From positions 1-56,996 of the forward strand of contig CAMLKF010000005.1 in assembly GCA_946480575.1 (NCBI GenBank): a stretch of 56,996 nt of DNA. Reading direction: 5' to 3'. The position numbers were made by a program, and so were the translations under genes. The notes under the pieces were generated by a model. The model saw nothing but the letters and a program-made list of their open reading frames with translations, searched no databases and was not told where the DNA came from. Positions 25,343 through 33,230 of the stretch are shown here, piece by piece (the stretch's first letter is position 1; each line of letters starts with the position of its first letter). This DNA is from an uncultured Nitrososphaera sp. (GTDB lineage: Archaea > Thermoproteota > Nitrososphaeria > Nitrososphaerales > Nitrososphaeraceae).

Positions 25343-25522
25343 ATGGCAAGCAGTATAGAAGGCTATAATGTTTCACAAATACTAGAAACACTGATAAACA
25401 CTCTTGTCCAGAAGAACGTGTTATCTGAGAATGAAGCAAATTACATAAAGCAATCGGGTCAAAGGGCAACATTCCGACAGAATCAAGCTGGATATCAGCA
25501 AACTTGGCAGGCAGAGGCATAA
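25343..25522 (+). CDS. Small hypothetical protein
   Basis: 59 residues from the ATG at 25343 (MASSIEGYNVSQILETLINT), helical with a Gln-rich end (QNQAGYQQTWQAEA). An upstream in-frame extension to 25292 is unlikely. No known motif. Confidence 0.5.
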   Translation: MASSIEGYNVSQILETLINTLVQKNVLSENEANYIKQSGQRATFRQNQAGYQQTWQAEA

Positions 25523-25981
25523 GCTTCGTCAATAATGGTAAGTATAGTATTGTAAAAATATCTCAAAAAGTACCCGCCCGCTCTTTATCCACTAGCCTTA
25601 TCCTAGGCTGTTCAAAGCTAAACTTGTTTTTCATTTAGTGATCTCTGCCCTGAGTGAGCATCTCTACTCAGTTCGTCTTGAGAAATCAATGGCGTTCCAC
25701 ATGTTTCAAGCACGCAAAAACTGCAACATCCTCGCTTCTCGCAGCCGTGCCTAACAAAAACTTCTTTATAGTGTTGCTTTCTTCAAAATGACTGCTGATT
25801 ACATCTTGAACATGACAAGAGAGGAGAACAGGCGCTCGGCGCACGAGCAAGCAATACTACTACACATTATTACTTGTCTGGGACAGTTTGGCAGTTGCTA
25901 TGGTCACAGCAACTATATGAATAGGCTTGGCTTTAGCTGTTTTAGTATAATAATAGGAAGGGCATTGGTGGTTCTGTAAAA
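25523..25981. other. Intergenic region without a supported gene
   Basis: The minus strand at 25618-25776 carries a Cys-rich frame (HGCEKRGCCSFCVLETCGTP … to a stop at 25618) without any start codon, preceded by a TATA-like CTATAAAG; it may be a relic of a zinc-binding microprotein. A 63-codon plus-strand frame at 25788-25979 is not convincing. The rest upstream of ilvE is unremarkable. Confidence 0.4.
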
Positions 25982-26899
25982 ATGAAAGTAAAAGGCGGCG
26001 AGTTTGTGTGGTTTGACGGCAAGTTTGTAAAGTGGCATGAGGCAACAGTCCCTGTCTTTACACACGCACTCCACTATGGCACCGCCGTCTTTGAAGGCAT
26101 CCGCGGCTATGCGGCCAAGAACAACCTGTATATTTTCAGGTTGCAGGACCACATGGAGCGCTTGCACCGCTCTGCAGGTGTCTACTCGTTTTCAGTCAAC
26201 TACTCTGCCAGGGAACTTGCCAGCGCGACTGTAGAACTATTGCAAAGGAATGGCGTCAAGGAGTCGTGCTACATCCGGCCGCTGACGTTTGTTGGCACGC
26301 ACGGCATCGACCTCAACGTGACGAGGGACTCGCCGACTCATACAGTAATCATTTCGTTCCCGTTTGCAAAGTACTTCAAGGGCGAAGGCATCAGGGTGTG
26401 CGTCTCTTCGTGGCGGCGCATCCACGACAGCACGACCCCGCCGCTTGCCAAGGCCGCGGGCAACTACCTCAATTCCATTCTGGCAACACAGGAGAGCAAG
26501 CGCAATGGCTACGACGAGTCGATACTGCTCGACCTGTCTGGCAACGTAAGCGAGGCTTCCGGCGAAAACATTTTCCTTGTCAGACGCGGCAAGATCTATA
26601 CTCCGTTCTTTGCCGACTCGGCGCTCGAAGGCATCACGCAGGAAAGCGCGATAAAGGTGGCAAGGGACATGGGCTATGAAGTAATGGAGCGGCCAATTCC
26701 AAGAACTGAATTATATATTGCAGACGAGATTTTTCTCACGGGGACTGCCGCAGAAATCGTCCCGGTGATCGGCATCGACGGTTATGTGGTTGGCAGTGGC
26801 AGGGAAGGCCTGGTAACAAAGAAGATACGCGAAACGTACGAAAAGATCGTGTCTGCCGGCGTCAAAGAATACATGGATTGGTTAACCCCGGTATGGTAA
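25982..26899 (+). CDS. ilvE: Branched-chain amino acid aminotransferase
   Basis: 305 residues, class IV PLP aminotransferase. Conserved blocks: HALHYGTAVFEGIRGY, the Schiff-base Lys157 in PPLAKAAGNYLNS, the Glu region GYDESILLDLSGNVSEASGEN and the GITQESAI and TGTAAEIVPV segments. It catalyses the last step of Leu, Ile and Val synthesis with Glu as donor; leuCD lie at 44-46 kb. The following gene starts inside its stop (ATGGTAA), so translation is coupled to the nucleotide-sugar dehydrogenase-like gene. Confidence 0.93.
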   Translation: MKVKGGEFVWFDGKFVKWHEATVPVFTHALHYGTAVFEGIRGYAAKNNLYIFRLQDHMERLHRSAGVYSFSVNYSARELASATVELLQRNGVKESCYIRPLTFVGTHGIDLNVTRDSPTHTVIISFPFAKYFKGEGIRVCVSSWRRIHDSTTPPLAKAAGNYLNSILATQESKRNGYDESILLDLSGNVSEASGENIFLVRRGKIYTPFFADSALEGITQESAIKVARDMGYEVMERPIPRTELYIADEIFLTGTAAEIVPVIGIDGYVVGSGREGLVTKKIRETYEKIVSAGVKEYMDWLTPVW

Positions 26900-27852
26900 G
26901 AACAGAAAATGGTCTTAAAGTCGCCGTGGTAGGCGTTGGCGGCTGGGGCAAGAACCACGCCCGGGTGCTGGACGGCCTTGGCTGCCTGGCGGCCATTTGC
27001 GACCTTGACCTTGCGCGAGCCAAGGAAATAGCCGACAAGTACGGCGCGCCGTCATATTCTTCGCTTGATGAAATGCTGGACAAGGAACGGCCAGACGGTT
27101 GCGTCGTGTGCACCCCAACCAAGACGCACGCAATAGTGGCCAAGAAGGTGATGGAGCGGGGCATCAACGCGTTTGTAGAAAAGCCGATGTCGTTTTCATC
27201 TAAAGAATGCGAAGACATGATGAGCATTGCAGAAAGGAAAAAACTGATACTGACGTCCGGATACGTCGAGCGCTTTAACCCCGCGGTGAGCGACGCCAAG
27301 AAGCTGATAGTGCGCGGGATGTACGGCGATCCCATGATGATTGAATTCCACCGCGAAAACAGGATGCCGCTCCACATCAAGGATGTGGGCATAATATACG
27401 ACACGTCGGTGCATGACATCGACGCGGCAATGTACCTCTTTGGCGCCCTGCCATGCGTTGTGTTCGCCCGCGCCGGCAAACGCTTCCATGAGCACGAGGA
27501 CTTTGCCACAATCATGCTCGGGTTTGAGGGGCAAAAGGTCGCGATCATTGCTTCAAACTGGCTCACGCCAAAGAAGATCAGGACGTTCAGCGCGGTTTGC
27601 ACCGACGGCATTATCACCGGCGACTTTTTGACTCAGGAAATAAAGATAGACCATGCCGACGCTACAATAGTGCCCCGGCGGCAGTTCCAGGAGCCGCTCA
27701 CTCTGGAGCTGACGAACTTTGTCGAAGCAATTGAAGGCAAAGGAAAGATAGTGGTGACTGCAGCCGACGCGACGAATGTCACGCGCGCGGCGGAAGCAGC
27801 AATCCTATCAAGCGACACCGGCTCACCTGTGTATCTGGATCTGAAACCATAA
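26893..27852 (+). CDS. Gfo/Idh/MocA oxidoreductase (WlbA-like sugar dehydrogenase)
   Basis: 319 residues from the ATG at 26893, overlapping the ilvE stop. The NAD-binding motif is VAVVGVGGWGKNHARVL, the catalytic loop AFVEKPMSF, and a YVERFNPAV region follows. The length and the neighbouring hexapeptide acyltransferase fit UDP-N-acetylglucosaminuronate 3-dehydrogenase-type enzymes (WlbA), which prepare 2,3-diamino sugars for surface glycans. The aminotransferase of that pathway (DegT type) is not here. Substrate inferred, not shown. Confidence 0.78.
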   Translation: MVRTENGLKVAVVGVGGWGKNHARVLDGLGCLAAICDLDLARAKEIADKYGAPSYSSLDEMLDKERPDGCVVCTPTKTHAIVAKKVMERGINAFVEKPMSFSSKECEDMMSIAERKKLILTSGYVERFNPAVSDAKKLIVRGMYGDPMMIEFHRENRMPLHIKDVGIIYDTSVHDIDAAMYLFGALPCVVFARAGKRFHEHEDFATIMLGFEGQKVAIIASNWLTPKKIRTFSAVCTDGIITGDFLTQEIKIDHADATIVPRRQFQEPLTLELTNFVEAIEGKGKIVVTAADATNVTRAAEAAILSSDTGSPVYLDLKP

Positions 27853-28121
27853 TGAAAAAGTCGATGCTTGACATCCTTGCATGCCCAATAGACAAGCACT
27901 ACCCTCTGGAGCTGTTCGAGATCCTTTCGGAAGGACAAATAGTCAAAGAAGGCATCCTCTTTTGCACTAAATGCAACCGATATTATCCAATAATAGATGA
28001 AATTCCAGTCATGCTGCCTGACGAGCTGCGTGAAAAGCAAAGGGACATTGACTTTCTGAAGAAATGGCAGGGTAAAATCCCTGACAAAGTTATAAAGCAA
28101 GGAAACCCATGGCATCTCTAA
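27852..28121 (+). CDS. Trm112-like zinc protein
   Basis: 89 residues with the Trm112 layout: MLDILACPIDKHYPLELF near the start, CTKCNRYYPIIDEIPVMLP in the middle and a charged tail. The first Cys pair is reduced to one Cys plus His. It may activate a methyltransferase in trans. It overlaps the stop of the preceding oxidoreductase by one base and precedes the acyltransferase by four, so the genes form one operon. Confidence 0.8.
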   Translation: MKKSMLDILACPIDKHYPLELFEILSEGQIVKEGILFCTKCNRYYPIIDEIPVMLPDELREKQRDIDFLKKWQGKIPDKVIKQGNPWHL

Positions 28122-28125
28122 CAAA

Positions 28126-28632
28126 ATGAGTACCAGTTACAGTCCTCCGCCCGGCGTGAGAAATTATGTTGCCAAGACTGCCAAGATAGGCAAGAACGTC
28201 AAGATATGGCATTTTGCGTACGTCGGGAGCGAAGCAGAGATAGGAGATAACGTCATGATAGGCTCGCTGACCCATATCGATTACAAGGTCAAGATAGGCG
28301 ACAATACGAGGATTGAAGGGTCAGTGTACATACCCCCACTGACTGTGATAGGCAAAAATGTGTTCATTGGGCCGGCAGCGGCATTTACGAACGACCCGTA
28401 CCCGATGAGCCCCAAGATGGTCGGCGTGATAGTAGAGGACGGCGCAATAATAGGCAGCAGGTCGGTATTCAAGCCCGGAGTCAGAGTCGGCAGGAACAGC
28501 GTCGTTGCGATGGCCGCAGTCGTGACAAAGGACGTTCTACCCGAGACTGTGGTAATGGGTCACCCCGCCAAGCCAGTGTACAGCAGGGCAGAATATGACA
28601 GGAAAAAGAAAGAGTGGGAATCCAGTAAATAG
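28126..28632 (+). CDS. Left-handed beta-helix (hexapeptide) N-acetyltransferase
   Basis: 168 residues built of hexapeptide repeats (AKIGKNVKIWHFAYVGSEAE, IGDNVMIGSLTHI, IGKNVFIGPAAAF), with the loop TNDPYPMS and a C-terminal GHPAKPVYSR. This is the WlbB-like arrangement: acetylation of a 3-amino sugar after dehydrogenation and transamination. With the upstream Gfo/Idh gene it suggests synthesis of a diacetamido sugar for S-layer or lipid glycans. Confidence 0.85.
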   Translation: MSTSYSPPPGVRNYVAKTAKIGKNVKIWHFAYVGSEAEIGDNVMIGSLTHIDYKVKIGDNTRIEGSVYIPPLTVIGKNVFIGPAAAFTNDPYPMSPKMVGVIVEDGAIIGSRSVFKPGVRVGRNSVVAMAAVVTKDVLPETVVMGHPAKPVYSRAEYDRKKKEWESSK

Positions 28633-28633
28633 G

Positions 28634-28792
28634 CTAGTACGACCGTCGGTTCATCATTGTTCTTCCTCTGTAGTACAGCATTATCAGGTCGCCTGCCAGC
28701 ACTCCTGCCACAGTGATTCCAGCAGCCACCATCACAATTCTGCGCTCGGGAACTGTTGAAATTTGGCTCGTCCCACCATTTTGAGAGTGCAT
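28634..28792 (-). CDS. Single-span membrane microprotein
   Basis: 52 residues: a polar N-terminus (MHSQNGGTSQISTVPERR), one membrane span (IVMVAAGITVAGVLAGDLIM) and a basic tail (YYRGRTMMNRRSY). ATG start at 28792. Orientation is opposite to the acyltransferase, ending two bases from its stop. Function unknown; similar one-span microproteins are at 52819 and 53050. Confidence 0.6.
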   Translation of the reverse strand: MHSQNGGTSQISTVPERRIVMVAAGITVAGVLAGDLIMLYYRGRTMMNRRSY

Positions 28793-28914
28793 CTCGCTGT
28801 TGTGTTTTCTCAATTTCTGGCACGATTTAAAGGAACCCTCACAGGTTTAACACGTAAAAGTCTGGATTTGAGGAATGGTTGCCATGTTATCACCACATTT
28901 CTATGATATCGCAT

Positions 28915-29445
28915 TTATCGGTTGAGAAAAGCCATGTCATTTGTGTCAGGAAAAAAATCGCTCACGGCCAGCGTGTCAAAATCTGTCCAGATGTTGCTCC
29001 CGGTGAAAACAAAGACCTGAAAATGGAGGTGCGGCAGATACGTAAAGCCAGTCATGCCGACACGGGCAATCGGCTGACCTGCCCTGACATGCTGGCCTAT
29101 CATGACCTTAGCACTTTTGTGCTCAAGATGGTCGTAGCGCGAATATTCGCCGTTTGGGTGCTGTATCACTATAAAGTTGCTGTCGTACCAGTATTCCATG
29201 CTGGAGCCGCCTGTATATGAGTCGTCTCTGACAAAGGTGACGACGCCATCGGCCGCGGCGAATACGGTAGTGCCCTGCGGGACAATAAAGTCGATTGCGT
29301 TTTTCAACCTGCCCGTGTGGGCCGGCGACGAGGTTCTGTCGACCCTCTCCATCTTGTCTTTTGGCACCGGCAGCGCATAGCGGTTTACGGCCTGCACGAT
29401 GCAATACTTTGTGTGCAAAATCGCATTTAGTTGTTTGTATAACAT
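28915..29445 (-). CDS. M23-type peptidase domain protein (LytM-like)
   Basis: 176 residues. The LytM core is present: GRLKNAIDFIVPQGTTVFAA with the first His/Asp ligands in HTGRLKNAID, the central GEYSRYDHLEHKS and the catalytic HLHFQV. No signal peptide is visible, so the location is unclear. Archaea lack murein, so the substrate would be another peptide cross-link or the fold is used for binding. Just downstream of the 2-hydroxyacid dehydrogenase gene, same strand. Confidence 0.8.
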   Translation of the reverse strand: MLYKQLNAILHTKYCIVQAVNRYALPVPKDKMERVDRTSSPAHTGRLKNAIDFIVPQGTTVFAAADGVVTFVRDDSYTGGSSMEYWYDSNFIVIQHPNGEYSRYDHLEHKSAKVMIGQHVRAGQPIARVGMTGFTYLPHLHFQVFVFTGSNIWTDFDTLAVSDFFPDTNDMAFLNR

Positions 29446-29448
29446 CAG

Positions 29449-30453
29449 CTAGTGCAGTGGCCTGACGCTTCTTACCTGCGGATTCACCAAGAATGCAGGG
29501 TCGGGCTCTTTTCCATCTAAAACGTCAAGAAGGTTTTTTGCAGCCACATCTGCCATTTTAGAGCGCGTCTGGTGTGTCGCGCTTCCAATGTGCGGCAGCA
29601 ATACCACATTTTTCATTTTTGCAAGGGGACTTGTCTTTGGCAGAGGCTCTTTTTCAAAGACGTCAAGGCCGGCTCCGGCTATTTGCTCACTCTTGAGCGC
29701 TCTGGCAAGGTCTGCTTCATTTGTCACTTGGCCCCTCGACGTGTTTATCAAGAACGCGGTTTTCTTCATCTTGTCCAATTTTTCCCTGTCTATCATATGG
29801 TGGCTTGCGCTGTTCATGCTCGCATGTATCGACACATAGTCGCTTCGAATAAGCAGTTCGTCAAGGCCGGCATAGGTTACGCCGAGCTCCTGCTCGAGCT
29901 TGGGGTTCCTGTTGCGGCTGTAGTACAGAATTTTCATGCCAAACCCTTTTGCCCGGCGCGCCACTGCAGAGCCTATCCTGCCAAGGCCAATTATGCCAAG
30001 GGTGGCGTCATGCACGTTGTAGCCGAGCATGAGGTCCGGTGCCCACCCGACCTTCCACCTGCCTTCTCTCACAAGCCTATCACCGTTCACTATATTGCGG
30101 GCGCAGGCAAGAATGAGTGCAAACGTCATGTCTGCAGTCGCTTCTGCGAGAATGTCAGAAGTGTAGGTGACGTAAATCCCCCTTGCAGTCGCTTCCTTTA
30201 CGTCGATGTGCTCAAAGCCGGTGCTGTACGAGCTGATGACCTTAAGGCTTGGGCCCGCGGCGTCCATCATCCTAGAGTCTATCCTGTCTGACAGCATGCA
30301 GAGTATCCCGTCCCTGCCGGCGACGTTTCTGAGCATCTCTTTTCTGCTTGGCGGCTCGGGCTTTTTGTTCAGAGTAACGTCGCACTCCGCTGAGAGCATT
30401 GACAGCCCCGGCTCAGGGACCTTCCTTGTCACGTAAACCTTCTTCCTGACCAC
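29449..30453 (-). CDS. D-2-hydroxyacid dehydrogenase (glyoxylate/hydroxypyruvate reductase type)
   Basis: 334 residues. NAD(P)-binding motif LGIIGLGRIGSAVARRAKGF, the catalytic Arg in NTSRGQVTNEADL, Glu in GLDVFEKEPLP and His in VLLPHIGSATHQTR form the family triad. It closely matches the glyoxylate reductase/phosphoglycerate-dehydrogenase-like group. TATA-like TTTTAATATA lies about 30 bases upstream. Substrate not determinable. Confidence 0.88.
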   Translation of the reverse strand: MVRKKVYVTRKVPEPGLSMLSAECDVTLNKKPEPPSRKEMLRNVAGRDGILCMLSDRIDSRMMDAAGPSLKVISSYSTGFEHIDVKEATARGIYVTYTSDILAEATADMTFALILACARNIVNGDRLVREGRWKVGWAPDLMLGYNVHDATLGIIGLGRIGSAVARRAKGFGMKILYYSRNRNPKLEQELGVTYAGLDELLIRSDYVSIHASMNSASHHMIDREKLDKMKKTAFLINTSRGQVTNEADLARALKSEQIAGAGLDVFEKEPLPKTSPLAKMKNVVLLPHIGSATHQTRSKMADVAAKNLLDVLDGKEPDPAFLVNPQVRSVRPLH

Positions 30454-30508
30454 AGTACACCACTCTGTCTGCGTCGCTATTTTTAATATAACAGCTGACT
30501 GACAGATA

Positions 30509-30530
30509 TAGTTCTATTAGAACAGAACTA
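30509..30530. promoter_or_regulatory. Nested palindrome, candidate operator
   Basis: GTTCTATTAGAAC (30511-30523) is a perfect 13-bp palindrome, and TAGTTCT … AGAACTA extends symmetry over 30509-30530. It is placed about 60 bases upstream of the dehydrogenase start and 20 upstream of the integrase-like fragment. Confidence 0.4.
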
Positions 30531-30545
30531 GGAAAATGAATCGGA

Positions 30546-30830
30546 TTGGAAAGACAAGTCGATGAATGGAAAATGGCTCCCGCTAGCGGGGATCCTATTT
30601 ATACAGACAAACCCCTGCTCCAAAGGAAGCTTGAAAGCCTCCTAGAGGGTCAACCAAAGGGCCTAAAGCGGATGATCTTACAGCTGACGGAGGCCAACAA
30701 GCAAACACTCGCAGATTTTCTGGCTGGCCTTATAACGGCAGATAACTACGAACTCAAGACGCGCCGGGTATATGTTACGAACCTAGTTTATCTACAAGGG
30801 GCCAGAATGGCAGGAATTATCTTGAAATAA
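30546..30830 (+). pseudogene. N-terminal fragment of a tyrosine recombinase/integrase (tentative)
   Basis: 94 codons. The second half (LTEANKQTLADFLAGLITAD, TRRVYVTNLVYLQG) resembles the N-terminal DNA-binding helices of archaeal tyrosine recombinases, which often carry ENKxxIxxFxxxxxADGLS-type text. No catalytic R-H-R-Y domain follows. A truncated integrase at the edge of a gene-poor island ending at a tRNA would fit an old integration. Confidence 0.4.
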
Positions 30831-31940
30831 CAAGGAATGAGATGATTACATACTTCCAAAAGAAGCACTCTATTCGCCTGACAATCGGACAAGAACAGGG
30901 TAGGTTCGAACGATGGATTGGAGCCTCTCTCCACAGCCGTCTTTTTCAATTTACAAATTCATATTTTATTTTCAAATTGCCCCGATAGAAGCATCGGCAA
31001 TATCCGACAAATACAATGAACTTAAATCGATAGCACCTGCGGTTGAAGTGCATCCTTGCCGGGGATATCCGAACATTCATGGCTTTCAAGAGGTCGCCGA
31101 CGAGTTTGTTCCTTTTTATGATTTATTGAGAAGTGGACTAGAATTTAGCTAACAATATTATATTCCCCCAACATGGCCAAGGAAATTAGATGCCCAACAC
31201 CGTTTCATTTATGGCTAAAAGGAGGTAATGCAAGCCGGTCAGACGTCTAGTTAGACTTGTTCCAATGCCAGCCAAAGGACGAGTTATATGTGTTCCAACA
31301 TATGCTCCAAAAGCTCAAGAAAAGGCATTCGGTGCGATGTTAAGGGGCCTTCAGAACTTTCTCACCTCGCCAAGGCGTAGTTCCGTTGCCCTCTCAGTAG
31401 CAGGTTGCCGTATGGTTTTCCGAGCTAGAAGAGCTAGGAGAAAACGTGGTCAACCACCAGGGCCATTCGTTGAGTTCACATATATATATAAGGGACGACG
31501 CGGGGGATAAACAGCAACGCGTCTTTCACAGCTTTTTACCATCTGTAGAAAAATACTAGACCGCTGTTGTGAGGATAAGCCTAGAGTACGGGGGCTTCTT
31601 GGGACGATCTCTGTTGAATGACTCAAACAGCAAGGTGCTGGAAATCCTGAAGGAAATCATGAGAATACGTTCAAGAACCGCAAATGCAAGATAGAGAAAT
31701 CCTAAAAGAAACGACCGCCAGTTACATCAGACTGAAATAACCTAGCTAAAGTCAGATCCTCTCTCTATATGTCACCAGATAGTTCTACGGGTTTTCAAAT
31801 CATGCAAAGGCTGCGGCCATACTTTTTTCCTGTTTGCGAGTAGGCCATTTACAGCAATATGTTTATGAAGGAATAATCAAGTATGGCGCATCCCACTGCA
31901 TAAATAGACATTTGTCGGCCGGTAATGCGAAATCCCACAT
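30831..31940. other. AT-rich stretch with weak coding potential
   Basis: Candidate frames at 30913-31152 (ending HPCRGYPNIHGFQEVADEFV) and 31265-31510 (basic Arg-rich product MPAKGRVICVPTYAPKAQEK…) are clean but unrecognised. A third piece without a start lies at 31572-31694 (ISLEYGGFLGRSLLNDSNSK). Composition and short lengths suggest remnants of a mobile segment rather than functional genes. Confidence 0.35.
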
Positions 31941-32225
31941 ATGCGGTCGAAGTATAGAAGCAAAACTGAAATCACTGCCCAGATCCTGCAATCAGCAAAC
32001 AGGCACAATGATGCAACTAAAACTCGAATAATGTATGATGCTTTTTTGACATATTCGCAGCTCAAAGAATATCTTATACTTCTAGTAGAAAATGGGCTTT
32101 TAGAGCATGATGAAGTAAGACGAACCTACAAGACCACTGAAAAAGGCTTGAAGTTTCTAAACATGTACGAACAAATGGAAGAACTGATGACAGAAAGGAA
32201 TTTGCCTAAAATCCAGAATAAATGA
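31941..32225 (+). CDS. Small winged-helix transcriptional regulator
   Basis: 94 residues forming one archaeal winged-helix domain: RSKTEITAQILQSANRHNDA, then KTRIMYDAFLTYSQLKEYLI, the recognition region NGLLEHDEVRRTYKTTEKGL and a C-terminal dimerisation helix. This type is frequent on archaeal plasmids, viruses and islands. ATG at 31941. Confidence 0.75.
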   Translation: MRSKYRSKTEITAQILQSANRHNDATKTRIMYDAFLTYSQLKEYLILLVENGLLEHDEVRRTYKTTEKGLKFLNMYEQMEELMTERNLPKIQNK

Positions 32226-32688
32226 AAGCAATGGCCCACAATGGGCCGCCCATTATTTTTTACGTTTAACGATACATCTCTACAATAATAGCACTAGCAC
32301 TTAAGAGGAGATGGGGGATGTTCCATTACCAAGAATGTCTTTTTGGATATCTTGGGATGGTATGCCAATATGTCCACCGGAAAAGGAACGGATATCAGCT
32401 TTGAAGCTCGTTTGGCACGAATCGATATCTCTCCTTTAATTACTTTATCATCATAACAGGTCTAATGACTGACAAGCAAATTCACCAGGCCAATAAGCTC
32501 TTCAAAAAGCCATACGCTATGAGCTTACTAGAAGCTATGATAGCTGCGGGGAACCCTACCCTGGATTACCATGCCATCGAGGATAAACGACCACCGATAT
32601 TATGGGGAATATAGAATAGCGGCAGACAATAAACGTCCTAACGACGTTATCTGCTGCTGTTAGATGTTTGTCCTAGAGAAGACGATCC
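32226..32688. other. Gene-poor stretch with one small frame
   Basis: At 32465-32614 an ATG opens a 49-codon frame (MTDKQIHQANKLFKKPYAMS … DKRPPILWGI) of plausible composition but unknown family. Nothing else is supported here. Confidence 0.35.
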
Positions 32689-32922
32689 TCAGGACCATAG
32701 CTGCTTCTTATATCTCGATATCTGTTCGTCTAGTGCCTGATAAGCAAGGCAAATTTTCCGATGCTTGTCGCGCATCTCCTGCAGAAGTCGAATACTTCGT
32801 TCGATTTCTTCTTTACGTAATTCAAGACTGCAGTTGCTACGACAATTACATTGTGTCGTTCCAGCTGGTTTGCGGCTCGTTGTCTTGCATCCTAAAAGAG
32901 TGATTTCTGACAAAGACGACAC
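32689..32922 (-). CDS. Small Cys-containing coiled-coil protein
   Basis: 77 residues: a Cys-rich N-terminal third (four to five Cys, including TTQCNCRSNCS) and a charged coiled coil (ELRKEEIERSIRLLQEMRDK … ALDEQISRYKKQL). The heptad pattern and lack of rare residues support coding. Possibly a remnant of the mobile segment. Confidence 0.4.
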   Translation of the reverse strand: MSSLSEITLLGCKTTSRKPAGTTQCNCRSNCSLELRKEEIERSIRLLQEMRDKHRKICLAYQALDEQISRYKKQLWS

Positions 32923-33099
32923 TCAAGGCGAAAAGCAAAATCCTTTTTTTCATGTCTGTCGTTGCATTCTGCCAGTTTCGAATTCATTATTATGGCAGCT
33001 TGAAGCCTTGAATATAACTACGCCGCGCTATAACCTACCCTTTTCCCAATAGACAGTTCCTATAACAACACTGCCCACTGAAAGTTTATTTCAATATAG

Positions 33100-33198
33100 T
33101 AGCCCGGCCCAGATTCGAACTGGGGTCAAGGGCTCCAAAGGCCCCTATGCTTGGCCACTACATTCAGCGGAAAACTGGATCTTTTCCTCTACCGGGCT
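33100..33198 (-). tRNA. tRNA-Gln(UUG) with a 26-base intron in the D-arm
   Basis: The 3' part is a clean tRNA: anticodon stem AGGGGC/GCCCTT with loop CTTTGGA (anticodon TTG), T-arm CCCAG/TTCGAAT/CTGGG and acceptor CCGGGCT-A at 33100. The D-stem's 5' strand and the acceptor partner AGCCCGG are separated from it. AGCCCGGTAG at 33198-33189 is followed by 26 bases (33188-33163) and then TGTAGTGGCC. The insert contains a GGAAAA/TTTTCC hairpin; its flanks pair as CGGT with GCTG and leave 3-base bulges AGA and AAT. That is a bulge-helix-bulge motif, and cutting after the second base of each bulge yields a normal 73-base tRNA joined between positions 10 and 11. Confidence 0.82.
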
Positions 33199-33230
33199 TC
33201 CGGGCGTAACTTCACCTATCATGTGCGTCT

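Noticed and set aside
25788..25979. 63-codon frame before ilvE
   Set aside because: Hydrophobic and Cys-rich at the end without pattern, no promoter, likely chance.
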